Source: Dehalococcoidia bacterium
GTDB lineage: Bacteria > Chloroflexota > Dehalococcoidia > GIF9 > AB-539-J10
Direction: 5' to 3'
Assembly: GCA_003562475.1 (NCBI GenBank)
Contig: PWUU01000115.1
Span: forward strand, 1-59,219
Length of the DNA: 59,219 bases
The notes beneath the pieces are model-generated. The model saw only the letters and a list, made by a program, of their open reading frames with translations, had not been told where the DNA came from and did no database searches. The first letter of the stretch is position 1. Each line of letters begins with the position of its first letter. Positions 16,864 through 26,339 of this stretch are shown in pieces. A program made the translations under genes and the position numbers.

Positions 16864-17072
16864 CATAACATACACGGAGGCAGCGAGATCGCGGGGTGGT
16901 GGCGCTGGTGGGCAACCGCCGCTGGTATTCTCTATAGCTGGCTTCCTGCGCGCGGCTGGCCTACGGCCATGGGATTGGTAGTGCGCCACTGTGGCCCGCG
17001 GTACAGGGACAACACAGGCCGGTGGCAGGCTGCACAATTGGCGTCTGACACCCTATTGCCTGTTTCCAGAAC

Positions 17073-18215
17073 CTATCCGTCCAGATCGAGTTTGTAGTCA
17101 TCCTCGGCGACGTACGTCGCCATCAGTCCCAGTGCGTGTACTATGCGGTCCACATGTTCTTCCTCAAGGTACGGGTGCATCGGGAGAAATAGCAACTCTG
17201 GTGCGACGCGGTCGGCATTGACCAGGTGCAGCGAGTCGCCGGACAGCATCGACCTGAAGAATGGATGGCGATGCAAAGGGATAAGAGGGCTACAAGCCGC
17301 CTCGATGCCGAGGCTACGTAGCTTCTGGCAGACAGCTGAGGGAGCGAATGGAAACTCTGGCGTGACCCGCAGTGCGTAGCGCTGAAATGCATGGCGTACT
17401 CCAGGCAGCACTGCAGGCGTTACCAGGGTATCCCATTCCTTCAGCGCATGCGTCAACTCCATCGCCCAGTACTCCTGTAGCTCGGCACGAGAGTCGACCC
17501 CTGGCAGCTGCTCCAGTGCGAGCGCAGCCACCACCTCTGGCATGCAGAAGTTGTATCCCGGTTGACAGATCCTGCCACTGCAATCACAGCCGCAGTCGGC
17601 CAGGCTGCGTGCTGTCACCGCCACCTGGTCATCCTCAGTAGTTAGCATACCCCCCTGGCCGGTCACTATCGACATCCCCTGCTGGAACGAGTAGCACGAG
17701 GTGCCGAAACTACCTACTCTCTTACCATGGTATCTCGCCCCTAGCGCTTCCCAGGCCACCTCGATGAGCACGAGACTGTGATGCTGAGCGAGATCCATCA
17801 GAGCCTCCATTTCACATGGTTGACCGAACTGATGGTTCGCAAGGATCGCACGTGTCCGGTTGGTAACTGCCTGAGCCGCCTCACGCGGCGAGATGTTGTA
17901 GGTGTACGGGTCTATATCCGCAAACACAGGAAGTGCGCCCGTAGTAATCACTGCTGCTGCCATGGCTGGTAGACAAAGGGGAGCGGTGATGACTTCGTCT
18001 CCTGGTCCAATTCCGTTGGCTTGAAGTGCAACCTGCAGAGCCGCAGTTCCGGAGTTAAGTGCCACGGCGTGGCGTGACCCTGTGTGCTCCGCAAATACGG
18101 TCTCCAGTTGCTCTACGGTTGCGCCGTTCTGCAGGTTGCCACTACGTATGATGCAGCTCACCTCTTTGACCCCTTGGCTGCCAATGTGGATATGCCCAAG
18201 CGGTACAGATTCCAT
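17073..18215 (-). CDS. DegT/DnrJ/EryC1-fold protein lacking the PLP lysine (probable pseudoenzyme)
   Basis: This 380-residue protein aligns throughout with sugar aminotransferases of the DegT family: GNLQNGATVEQLE, ALNSGTAALQVALQANGIGPGDEVI and VFADIDPYTYNI. Two catalytic positions are changed. The Asp that binds the PLP pyridine nitrogen (EDxAxxxG in family members, including the homologue at 50027-51169) is Val in IEVAWEALGA. The Schiff-base Lys in SFxxxK is Met in YSFQQGMSIVTGQGG. The known Lys-to-His variant of this fold is a dehydratase, but Met cannot do that either. Frame and length are intact, so it is not a decayed pseudogene. A four-cysteine cluster (CGCDCSGRIC) is unusual. It may be regulatory or may use the fold to bind a sugar nucleotide (inference). 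Confidence 0.85.
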   Translation of the reverse strand: MESVPLGHIHIGSQGVKEVSCIIRSGNLQNGATVEQLETVFAEHTGSRHAVALNSGTAALQVALQANGIGPGDEVITAPLCLPAMAAAVITTGALPVFADIDPYTYNISPREAAQAVTNRTRAILANHQFGQPCEMEALMDLAQHHSLVLIEVAWEALGARYHGKRVGSFGTSCYSFQQGMSIVTGQGGMLTTEDDQVAVTARSLADCGCDCSGRICQPGYNFCMPEVVAALALEQLPGVDSRAELQEYWAMELTHALKEWDTLVTPAVLPGVRHAFQRYALRVTPEFPFAPSAVCQKLRSLGIEAACSPLIPLHRHPFFRSMLSGDSLHLVNADRVAPELLFLPMHPYLEEEHVDRIVHALGLMATYVAEDDYKLDLDG

Positions 18216-18369
18216 GGGTCGCCAACTCCTCCTATTCTTTATTTGGGTGCGGTGCTCTAGTACACCGGACCTCTCTTTAGTGTAGTGTGGAGTCGGGAGT
18301 GCTAACTTGAACGTCGGAGGATGCGTGGTGCGCAATTCGGACCAAGCTGCCATGCGACAAGTTAGCGGA

Positions 18370-18398
18370 ACTATACCCCTTGATTAGAGCTGCACCAA
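18370..18398 (-). promoter_or_regulatory. Possible promoter for the DegT-like gene
   Basis: On the minus strand TTGGTG (18393-18398) and TATAGT (18370-18375) are separated by 17 bp. It would give a leader of about 150 bases before the chosen ATG. Confidence 0.4.
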
Positions 18399-18438
18399 GA
18401 TATATCTGTGGCACTTTGGTCAGGGACGGGGGACAGGA

Positions 18439-20397
18439 ATGGTCGCAGGACCACCGAGTGCAGAGTTCCGGTGGTTCCTACGTCATTGCAGTGTGGCTGT
18501 TCCATGGGTACTGGTAGGTAATGACTTGTTGGACTGGTACACTAATAGGTTGATGAGAGACCTACCGACCCTCACCGATGATCAGGTCAAGCGGCTGTGT
18601 GCTGATCTCCGTCACCGCATCATAGACACCGTTGAACGCACTGGCGGCCACCTGTCTTCGAGTCTGGGAGCGGTCGAACTGGCGGTCGCCCTTCACAGGG
18701 TCTTCGATTCAGCACAAGACCGTATTCTCTGGGACGTGGGGCACCAGGCGTACGCGCACAAACTGCTCACCGGGAGGGAAGAAGCGTTCGATGGCCTGCG
18801 CCAGTACGGCGGATTATCCGGCTTTCCCGATCCAGACGAGAGTGGACACGATGCGTATGTTGCGGGACATGCTGGCAACGCCGTTTCGGCCGCCCTTGGA
18901 TTGGCACTTGCACGTGACCGTTCGGGACTGTCGCATGATGTGGTAGCCGTGATTGGCGACGGGTCTCTCACGACAGGGATGTCGTACGAGGCACTGAATC
19001 ACGCTGGTCATGCATCCACGCGCCTCATCATTGTCATTAACGACAATGGCATGTCCATATCACCGACTGCAGGTTCTCTTGCACGGCGGTTGCACATGTT
19101 ACGGACCGCCCCGACGTACTCTGCCCTGAAACGCAGCGCCGACGATGTGCTGTTCAGACTGCCGCTGGGCGGTCGCGTGAGATGGGTGTTGAAGAAGTTG
19201 AAAGCTGCGATCAAGAGTATGGTCACTCCGGTCATGCTTTTTGAACAGCTCGGCATAACCTATCTTGGACCCGTTGACGGTCACGATGTGACATCTCTGG
19301 AACGCGTCTTGGAACGTGCTCGCTCACTGGAGAGGCCTGTCGTTGTCCACGTCGTGACACGCAAGGGGAAAGGCTACAAGCCTGCCGAGGAAGATCCTGT
19401 GCGATACCACGGTGTGTCTCCGTCAAGTGAACGGGAGGTCCCCGCCGAGACGTACAGCACTGTGTTTGGAGGCGCCCTGCTCTACCTGTTGGCACGTGAC
19501 CCGAGGATCGTCGTAGTGACGGCAGCGATGCTCGATGGGACAGGACTTGCTGGGGTCGCGGACAAGTTCCCCAGCCGAGTCTTCGATGTGGGTATCTCCG
19601 AGCAGCATGCGGTGACACTGGCGGGTGGCCTTGCGGCTGGCGGACTCCGGCCCGTCGTTGCTATCTACTCTACGTTCCTGCAGCGTGGGTTCGACCAGAT
19701 TGTGCACGATGTGTGTCTTCCGGGGCTGCCGGTGATCTTCGCTGTTGACCGTGCCGGGATTGTGGGCGAGGACGGCAAGACGCACCAGGGGATCTTCGAC
19801 CTGGGCTACCTTGGGTTGATGCCGAATATGACCGTGCTGGCTCCACGAGATGGGCTACACCTTTCCGCCATGCTCGAATATGCCGTGCGCTGCAAGAGAC
19901 CTGTAGCGCTGCGCTATCCGCGTGCGCGGGTTCCGAAGCCTATTGGCTCTGTGTGTGATGCCGACGCATATCAGCCGGTCGCAGAAATGCTGCGGCACGG
20001 CGATGATGTCCTGGTGATCGCGCTGGGATCGATGGTTGCTCCGGCGCTCGAAGCGGCTGAGGCGTTGAGTTGTAGAGGCATAGACGTTGGAGTGATGGAT
20101 GCCTGTGTTGCCCATCCCCTGGATTCAGCCGCGATTTGTGCTGCCGCTGCGCAGCACCGTGCAGTGGTCACAGTGGAGGAGCATGTCCTTAGCGGAGGGT
20201 TTGGCTCAAGAGTGATCTCGGCCCTGCACGATGCCAGTTTGCAACACATCTCCGTGCACCGGTTGGGTGTACCCGACAAGTTTGTTCCGCATGGCGCACG
20301 TGACGCGCTGCTGGTCGAGCTTGGGCTGGATGCTGAGGCGATTCAGCGCGCGTGCGTGAACGCAGTATCTCGGGCACAGGCATGGCCCGTGGTCTGA
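18439..20397 (+). CDS. dxs: 1-deoxy-D-xylulose-5-phosphate synthase
   Basis: DXS condenses pyruvate with glyceraldehyde-3-phosphate on thiamine diphosphate, the first step of the MEP isoprenoid pathway. The ThDP motif is GDGSLTTGMSYEALNHAG...NDNGMS. The pocket residues are present in TGGHLSSSLG, DVGHQAYAHKLLTG, VGISEQHAVTLAGG and DRAGIVGEDGKTHQG. From the first ATG the protein is 652 residues, slightly long. The homologous region begins about residue 30-39, so a later start near 18520-18553 is possible; no strong ribosome binding site decides it. It converges on argS with only 12 bp between stops. Its thiamine cofactor links it loosely to thiC. Confidence 0.95.
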   Translation: MVAGPPSAEFRWFLRHCSVAVPWVLVGNDLLDWYTNRLMRDLPTLTDDQVKRLCADLRHRIIDTVERTGGHLSSSLGAVELAVALHRVFDSAQDRILWDVGHQAYAHKLLTGREEAFDGLRQYGGLSGFPDPDESGHDAYVAGHAGNAVSAALGLALARDRSGLSHDVVAVIGDGSLTTGMSYEALNHAGHASTRLIIVINDNGMSISPTAGSLARRLHMLRTAPTYSALKRSADDVLFRLPLGGRVRWVLKKLKAAIKSMVTPVMLFEQLGITYLGPVDGHDVTSLERVLERARSLERPVVVHVVTRKGKGYKPAEEDPVRYHGVSPSSEREVPAETYSTVFGGALLYLLARDPRIVVVTAAMLDGTGLAGVADKFPSRVFDVGISEQHAVTLAGGLAAGGLRPVVAIYSTFLQRGFDQIVHDVCLPGLPVIFAVDRAGIVGEDGKTHQGIFDLGYLGLMPNMTVLAPRDGLHLSAMLEYAVRCKRPVALRYPRARVPKPIGSVCDADAYQPVAEMLRHGDDVLVIALGSMVAPALEAAEALSCRGIDVGVMDACVAHPLDSAAICAAAAQHRAVVTVEEHVLSGGFGSRVISALHDASLQHISVHRLGVPDKFVPHGARDALLVELGLDAEAIQRACVNAVSRAQAWPVV

Positions 20398-20409
20398 GCG
20401 TTGCGGCCC

Positions 20410-22068
20410 TCACATCTGGTCCGGCGCGGAGACGCCCATGAGTCCCAGTGTGCGCGCCAGTACCACTTTGGTTGCCCTGACGAGCGCAAGCCTGGCCTGG
20501 GTCATATCCGGTTCGTCGTTGAGCACGCGGCACCGCTTGTAGAACGCATGAAAGGCGGTTGCCAGTTCCTGGGCGTAGTAGGGCAGATGATGCGGCTGAA
20601 GAGTTCGCGCGACCTCCTCGACGACTTCCGGCATGCGGGAGAGGACCCTGAGCAGGGACAACTCTGCCTCATCCTTGAGCAGGGCGGTGTTGGCCGAACC
20701 CTCCCTGATCCCTCGCTCGGCGGCATTCTTGAGAATGCTGGCGATGCGCGCATGGGCGTACTGAACGTAGTAGACGGGATTGTCCACCGAGTGCTTCTTG
20801 GCAAGCTCGATATCGAAATCCATCTGGCTGTCTGCGGAGCGCGAGAGGAAGTTGTACCGGCAGGGATCCGGTCCTACCTCGTCGACCAGCTCCTGAAGCG
20901 TGACGACGTCGCCACTACGCTTTGATGCCCGTACGATCTCCTGACCTCGGCGCAACGTGACGAGTTGACAGGTAATAACAACAAGGTCATCGGGATCGAT
21001 ACCGAATATCCTGACTATGGCCTTCATTCGGGGAATGTGTCCCTGATGATCCGCGCCCCAGATGTCAATCACGCGGTCGTAGCCTCGGCGGAGGAACTTG
21101 TCGTAGTGGTAGGCTATGTCAGAAGCGAAATAGGTGGGGCTGCCATCGCCTCTGACCAGAACGTTATCCTTGTCCTCGCCGAGAAGACTGGACTCAAACC
21201 AGATGGCGTTGTCGCGCTCCACGACGTAGCCGCCATCGCGCAGGAGCGTGAGTACACGGTCGTATTCCCCGCTCTCGTGCAGAGACTTCTCGCTGAACCA
21301 CTCATCGAACTCAACGTTCAGTTGGGAGAGATCCCGCCGTATACCCTCGGTAAGAATGGACATGCCGAGGTTCCCAATCGCAGTGATGGCCTCTTCGTGA
21401 GGCATATCGCGAAACCCACTTCCCTGACTCTCGACGATTGAGCGCGCAAGGTCAACAACGTAGTCGCCCACATATCCATCTGGCGGCATCTCAACGGAAT
21501 CGCCAAGCACCTGGAGGTATCGGACGTACAGGGACCTTGCAAACGTACGGATCTGGTTCCCCATGTCGTTGAGGTAGTACTCGCGGTCGACGTTGAAACC
21601 TGCCGTAGTGAGGACGTTCGCGAGTGTGCTTCCCAGGACTGCGCCGCGCCCGTGGCCGACATGTAGCGGCCCGGTGGGGTTGGCGCTGACGAACTCGATC
21701 TGGACGCGGCTGCCGTCGCCGATCGAAAGGTTACCGTAGGTCTCGGGACCGCCGAGGATCGTGTTTACCAGCGTCGCGAGCCATTCGCGCTTGAGTACGA
21801 AGTTGATGAAACCGGGGGCTGCGACAGTGATCGACTCTATCTGCGCAATCGGCTCGAGGTGACGTACGATGATGTGGGCAAGCTGGAGGGGGTTCATATT
21901 CACGGAACGCGCCAGTCTGAGGGCAATTCCGGATGCGAAGTCGCCATGTGCGGGATCCTGTGGCCGCTCTATCTGGATGTCCGGGAGCGTGGTAAACGTG
22001 ATTTCCTCGCGCTCCTGAGCCTGCAGGATCGCGCTCCTCAGACTATCGGCCAGTATGTGCCTCACCAT
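20410..22068 (-). CDS. argS: Arginyl-tRNA synthetase
   Basis: This is a class I aminoacyl-tRNA synthetase of 552 residues. The N-terminal tRNA-D-loop-binding (Add1) domain is followed by the catalytic core, with VSANPTGPLHVGHGRGAVLG containing the HVGH version of HIGH. Next come YYLNDMGNQIRTFARSLYVRY and WGADHQGHIPRMKAIV. The KMSK-equivalent loop is degenerate (SKRSGDVVTLQEL), as usual in ArgRS. The DALR anticodon-binding domain is at the C-terminus. The ATG at 22068 follows the recG stop by 6 bp, so recG and argS form one unit. Confidence 0.96.
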   Translation of the reverse strand: MVRHILADSLRSAILQAQEREEITFTTLPDIQIERPQDPAHGDFASGIALRLARSVNMNPLQLAHIIVRHLEPIAQIESITVAAPGFINFVLKREWLATLVNTILGGPETYGNLSIGDGSRVQIEFVSANPTGPLHVGHGRGAVLGSTLANVLTTAGFNVDREYYLNDMGNQIRTFARSLYVRYLQVLGDSVEMPPDGYVGDYVVDLARSIVESQGSGFRDMPHEEAITAIGNLGMSILTEGIRRDLSQLNVEFDEWFSEKSLHESGEYDRVLTLLRDGGYVVERDNAIWFESSLLGEDKDNVLVRGDGSPTYFASDIAYHYDKFLRRGYDRVIDIWGADHQGHIPRMKAIVRIFGIDPDDLVVITCQLVTLRRGQEIVRASKRSGDVVTLQELVDEVGPDPCRYNFLSRSADSQMDFDIELAKKHSVDNPVYYVQYAHARIASILKNAAERGIREGSANTALLKDEAELSLLRVLSRMPEVVEEVARTLQPHHLPYYAQELATAFHAFYKRCRVLNDEPDMTQARLALVRATKVVLARTLGLMGVSAPDQM

Positions 22069-22074
22069 GCTGTG

Positions 22075-24522
22075 TCAGCTCCACTCCACACTTGTGTTCC
22101 ATAAGGTGGCCACTCGTTCTCGTATACGTGCGTAATGCGGGTCCCGGAGGAGCCTCCTGTCACGTACGAGCCTTTGCGCCTCTGCGCGGGCAGATTCCAT
22201 CGTTGAAAGATCTGTTAGTTTAGCAACTCTAAGTGGTGGCAGGCCACTCTGCTGGGTACCCAGGAAGTCTCCTGCTCCGCGCATCTCAAGGTCATGCCGG
22301 GCCAGTTCGAAGCCGTCGTGTGTCTGTCCCAACACCGCAAGCCTGCGTTGCGCATCCTGGGTAGCTGCGTCACTCACGAGCAGGCAGTAGCTCTTCTCGG
22401 ATCCGCGCCGAACACGTCCCCGCAGTTGGTGTAGCTGCGAGAGGCCGAACCGCTCCGCACCAAGAATCACCATCACGGTGGCATTTGGTACGTCGATGCC
22501 TACCTCGATCACGGTTGTACTTACCAGGATGTCGAGGTCTCCATCGCGAAAACGGCGCATCACGTCATCTTTCTGGGCGGCGCGCAGGGCGCCGTGCAAG
22601 AGGCCTAGCCGCAGGTCCGGGAAGATAACCTGACGTAGATGGTCGTATTCCTCAGTAGCAGCCCGGACCAGCAGCTTGTCCGACTCAGTGATCAGGGGAC
22701 AGATGACATACGCCTGGTGTCCCTTGTGGACCTCGTCGTGGACCTTGCGGTGGACGATCGCGATGTCATCCGGCTGGAAGATCAAGGTATCGACCTTCTG
22801 ACGGCCTGGCGGCAACTCCGAGATAGTCGACAGATCGAGATCTCCGTACACGGTCAGCGCCAGGCTTCGAGGGATGGGCGTTGCGGTCATGACCAGCACG
22901 TGGGGGTTGTAGCCCTTCTGGCGCAGGCCGCCGCGCTGCAACACGCCGAAACGGTGTTGTTCATCGACGACCGCAAGTCGAAGGGAGCGGAACTCGACTT
23001 CTTCTTGAACCAGCGCCTGGGTTCCGACTACGATATCCACGTTCCCTGAGGCGAGTAACTGCCGGACGTGCCGTCGGTGGGCGGCCGTCAACGCACCGGT
23101 GAGCAGCGCAATTGTAAGTGGTCGTTCCAGTATTCCAGTGAACGATTGGACCGGCTTATCACGTAGCGCGGGATCTGCCACAAACGCGGTTGTTGGCGAG
23201 TCACATGACGGACATTCCGTGCCCAGCAGCGTAAGCAGAGTACGGTAGTGCTGTTCGGCGAGCACCTCGGTAGGGGCCATGAGTGCCGCCTGACAACCGT
23301 GGGCGGCGGTGACCAGCATCGCGGCAAGCGCCACCACGGTCTTGCCGCTCCCCACGTCCCCCTGGAGCATACGCGACATCGGTGTCTCCCTCGCCAGGTC
23401 ACGGAGGATTTCCTCGAGGGCTTGCTGCTGCGAGGAGGTCAGCGTAAATGGCAGTAGTCGCATGAGCGAATTCAACAGGGCCGGGTCTGATTTCAACGGA
23501 TGCCCCGGCAGGCTCTCTTGCCACTGTCTTCGCGTGAGGAGCAGCCCGAGCTGAAGTGAGAGCAACTCGTCAAAGGCCAGCCGCTGTCGAGCTGCCGCTG
23601 CAACTGCCGGCGAATCAGGAAAGTGTGCCTGTCGTATCGCGGTCGACAGCACCGGCAGGCTTCTGCGACGCAAGATTTCCTCAGGGAGATACTCGGCCGG
23701 GCCAGGAGCGCAGAGGTCGAGCGCCTCCGTAACCCAGTTGCGCATCGACCGAGCAGTGAGCCCACGCGTCAGCGGGTATACGGGTACCAGACGGCCAGTG
23801 TGGATGCCGCTGGATTCGGCCTCCTCCCACTCGGGTGACAGGAACTGCGGGCGGTTTTTGTAGACGGTGACAGTGCCGCTCACGACGATCTCACGATCGC
23901 GCGGCAATTGCCGCGCGATCCATGGCTGGTTGAACCAGATCACCCTGACCTTGCCGGTGCAGTCGGCGATGATGGCCTCGGTCGAGCGTCGTCCGCCCGG
24001 AAGTACAACCGATGCTCTGAGCACTCTGCCCACGACCGTCTGGTCGGTCTGGGCACGGAGATGGCCAATTGCGCGTGTCTGTGTGTAGTCCAGATAGTGG
24101 CGCGGCAAGTGGTGCAGGAGGTCGTTCAAGGTGCTGATGCCGAGTCGCGCAAACAGTGCGGCGGTCTTTGTTGATATACGCGTGAGGGCAGTGATGGGCT
24201 TTGTCTCGAGAGGAGGACCTCCGCAGTTGGGACTGCGCAGCAGGTCCAGCGTCGCGGCGACCCACCTGGTCCTCTGCGTGTGTGTCCAGCCCCGATACCC
24301 TCCGGATGCACGTTGCACCTGCCGAATAGCCGGGGCGAGGGATTTCGGAAGAGAGGAGGCAGCCTTCTTCAGATAGGCGTCGATCCCACCGATTACGGCG
24401 GTGTCGTTGTGCTGTTTTCGTGCCTCGAGCTCGAGAATCTTCAGAAGTGCCTCGGTCGGCCGTGGTGTGCTCAATGTGACCTCATGTCGCATCATTCCGG
24501 AAGATATGCAGTAGGCGGACAT
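22075..24522 (-). CDS. recG: ATP-dependent DNA helicase RecG
   Basis: This is a branch-migration helicase of 815 residues that remodels stalled forks and Holliday junctions. After an N-terminal extension of ~150 residues there is the wedge OB domain (HLPRHYLDYTQTRAIGHL). The motor follows, with Walker A MLQGDVGSGKTVVALAAM, motif II VVDEQHRFGVLQR, motif III VMTATPIPRSLALT and motif VI QLRGRVRRGSEKSYC. The C-terminal TRG motif region is present (RLAVLGQTHDGFELARHDLEMRGAGDFLGTQQSG in two parts). The start at 24522 is uncertain because no ribosome binding site is visible; ATGs lie nine and ten codons further on. fakA lies 72 bp upstream. Confidence 0.96.
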   Translation of the reverse strand: MSAYCISSGMMRHEVTLSTPRPTEALLKILELEARKQHNDTAVIGGIDAYLKKAASSLPKSLAPAIRQVQRASGGYRGWTHTQRTRWVAATLDLLRSPNCGGPPLETKPITALTRISTKTAALFARLGISTLNDLLHHLPRHYLDYTQTRAIGHLRAQTDQTVVGRVLRASVVLPGGRRSTEAIIADCTGKVRVIWFNQPWIARQLPRDREIVVSGTVTVYKNRPQFLSPEWEEAESSGIHTGRLVPVYPLTRGLTARSMRNWVTEALDLCAPGPAEYLPEEILRRRSLPVLSTAIRQAHFPDSPAVAAAARQRLAFDELLSLQLGLLLTRRQWQESLPGHPLKSDPALLNSLMRLLPFTLTSSQQQALEEILRDLARETPMSRMLQGDVGSGKTVVALAAMLVTAAHGCQAALMAPTEVLAEQHYRTLLTLLGTECPSCDSPTTAFVADPALRDKPVQSFTGILERPLTIALLTGALTAAHRRHVRQLLASGNVDIVVGTQALVQEEVEFRSLRLAVVDEQHRFGVLQRGGLRQKGYNPHVLVMTATPIPRSLALTVYGDLDLSTISELPPGRQKVDTLIFQPDDIAIVHRKVHDEVHKGHQAYVICPLITESDKLLVRAATEEYDHLRQVIFPDLRLGLLHGALRAAQKDDVMRRFRDGDLDILVSTTVIEVGIDVPNATVMVILGAERFGLSQLHQLRGRVRRGSEKSYCLLVSDAATQDAQRRLAVLGQTHDGFELARHDLEMRGAGDFLGTQQSGLPPLRVAKLTDLSTMESARAEAQRLVRDRRLLRDPHYARIRERVATLWNTSVEWS

Positions 24523-24594
24523 TGTGTGAGATGTGCAGGCCTGCCGAGAAGTGACAGCAGTGTCAGGGCGAAAATGCCCGTTCGCACGGCCGGG

Positions 24595-26250
24595 TTACTC
24601 GACCGAGATGATGAAATCGTAGTGTGGCTGGCCGCCATTGACCAGCTCAACTTCGATGCCATAGCGCTCGTGTGTGCGGTCACGCACCGATTGTGCCGTG
24701 AGGGAATCGACCTCTGCACCCCAGTAAAGCGTTACCAGTTCCGCTTCGGCAGTGACAACGCGGTCAAGGGAGTCGAGTACCACGTCGGCAACCTCATCAC
24801 CTGCCGCGATGAGGCCTTTGTCGTTTTGAATCGCGATGAACTGCCCTTTGCGAATTCTGGTTCCGTTAATCTCGGTTTTCCGCACAGCCCGAGCAATTTC
24901 GATGGTGGAGACGGACTCAAGGGCTTCCGTCATTGCACTGGCGTTCTCCTCTGCGCCGAGGTCATAGTTGAAGGCGAGGAGAGCTGCAATACCCTGCGGG
25001 ATCGTACGGGTGGGTACGACGTGCACATGTTTCTTGGAGAGGCTCACCACCTGTCCTGCGGTAAGGACGATGTTCTTGTTGTTGGGCAGGAGGAGGACAT
25101 GGTCGGAGGGTGCGAGATCAACGGCCTGCAGGATCTGCCGGACGCTGGGATTCATTGTCTGTCCGCCAGGGACCACGATGGTGGCGCCAAGACTGTTGAA
25201 AACATCGAACAAGCCGTCACCGGATGCTATGGTGACGATGGCAGTGTCCACCTGGGGCAGCTTGGAGCGCTGCACTTTAATGAATTCTTCGTACTGGTCG
25301 TCCATGTTGTGAATCTCAATCTGGTGGAGGGTACCCATTCTGCCTGCAAAGTTGAGGACCTCGCCTGGCTTGAAGGTGTGCAGGTGTACGCGGACGATGG
25401 TGGCTTCGGAGGTGCCGTTTGCACTAACGACGAGCGACTGGCCCTTGCTGCGCAGCTTGTGGGAAAGCTTCTCCACATCGAGGGTCTTTCCTTGCAGGAC
25501 GAAGTTGGTGCAGTAGCCGTAAGGTACCTCAACCTGCGTAGTGGTGGGAGCGGCCTCATGTAGAGGCTCGATCTGGACGGCAACCAGTTCTGGTGCACTT
25601 GTTGTCGGCTCCTGCTCCCGTCCATTCAATGATGAAAGGGCGCCGTCCAGTAAGACGTAGAGGCCCTGCGCGCCAGCGTCCACGACACCGGCCTCTTTCA
25701 GGACGGGGAGCAACTCAGGGGTTAACGCGACCGTATCGCGGGCGGCGCGGACCGCGGACTCAAATACGTCGAGAAGGCTCGTGTTCTCCTGTTGTGCCGT
25801 GGCTGTCGCGGCCTCAGCAGCACAACGCAAGACAGTGAGAATGGTTCCTTCCACCGGGTGGACCAGACCGCCATAGGCGGTTGCTGTTGCATTGCTGAGG
25901 GCATCGGCCAGTGTCGGGCCGTCGAGTGTCTCTCTGCCCTCCAGGGCATCAGCGAAGCCTCGCCAGAATTGCGACAGAATGACACCCGAGTTGCCGCGGG
26001 CACCCATGAGCGCTCCGTAGGCCATGGAGCGGGCGATGAGTCCGACGGCTTCGCCATTGTTGTGCGTATCCGCCTCTTCAACGGCCGAACGCATGGTTAG
26101 CAGCATATTGGTTCCCGTATCACCATCGGGAACCGGGAAGACGTTAATGGCGTTAATCTGTGGCACGGCCCGCTCCAACCAGCGGGTGCCGATCGAAAAC
26201 ATCTTCCTGAAAGCTTTGCCGTCGGCGAACTGCACCTTCGTTTCACTCAT
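24595..26250 (-). CDS. fakA: DAK2/DegV-domain protein, FakA-like fatty acid kinase subunit
   Basis: The N-terminal ~190 residues are the DhaL-like kinase domain, with the ATP/Mg-binding VFPVPDGDTGTNML and GARGNSGVILSQFWRGF. A middle region and a C-terminal DegV-like part follow (VVVPGGQTMNPSVRQIL, LLPNNKNIVLTA). In Firmicutes FakA phosphorylates fatty acids presented by FakB; no FakB (stand-alone DegV) gene is in the window. The ATG at 26250 (551 residues) was chosen because a possible promoter (TTGACA at 26307-26312, TATCAC at 26283-26288) places the transcript start after the alternative ATGs at 26280 and 26292. The rpmB-fakA-recG neighbourhood matches Firmicutes synteny, but the Asp23-like gene usually between rpmB and fakA is missing. 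Confidence 0.9.
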   Translation of the reverse strand: MSETKVQFADGKAFRKMFSIGTRWLERAVPQINAINVFPVPDGDTGTNMLLTMRSAVEEADTHNNGEAVGLIARSMAYGALMGARGNSGVILSQFWRGFADALEGRETLDGPTLADALSNATATAYGGLVHPVEGTILTVLRCAAEAATATAQQENTSLLDVFESAVRAARDTVALTPELLPVLKEAGVVDAGAQGLYVLLDGALSSLNGREQEPTTSAPELVAVQIEPLHEAAPTTTQVEVPYGYCTNFVLQGKTLDVEKLSHKLRSKGQSLVVSANGTSEATIVRVHLHTFKPGEVLNFAGRMGTLHQIEIHNMDDQYEEFIKVQRSKLPQVDTAIVTIASGDGLFDVFNSLGATIVVPGGQTMNPSVRQILQAVDLAPSDHVLLLPNNKNIVLTAGQVVSLSKKHVHVVPTRTIPQGIAALLAFNYDLGAEENASAMTEALESVSTIEIARAVRKTEINGTRIRKGQFIAIQNDKGLIAAGDEVADVVLDSLDRVVTAEAELVTLYWGAEVDSLTAQSVRDRTHERYGIEVELVNGGQPHYDFIISVE

Positions 26251-26282
26251 AGGGGGTGTCGTGTTGCCGCGTTGGGTCATTC

Positions 26283-26312
26283 GTGATACCATCCTATTTT
26301 AACCGTTGTCAA
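26283..26312 (-). promoter_or_regulatory. Possible promoter for fakA-recG-argS
   Basis: On the minus strand TTGACA (26307-26312) lies 18 bp from TATCAC (26283-26288). It overlaps the rpmB promoter region on the other strand, where TTGGGT and TATTTT are spaced 17 bp apart. Confidence 0.4.
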
Positions 26313-26339
26313 TGCAAAGGTAAAGCAGGGATTGATGAT

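Noticed and set aside
24280-25563. 427-codon open frame on the plus strand
   Set aside because: It runs antisense through fakA and the start of recG, both clearly coding on the minus strand.
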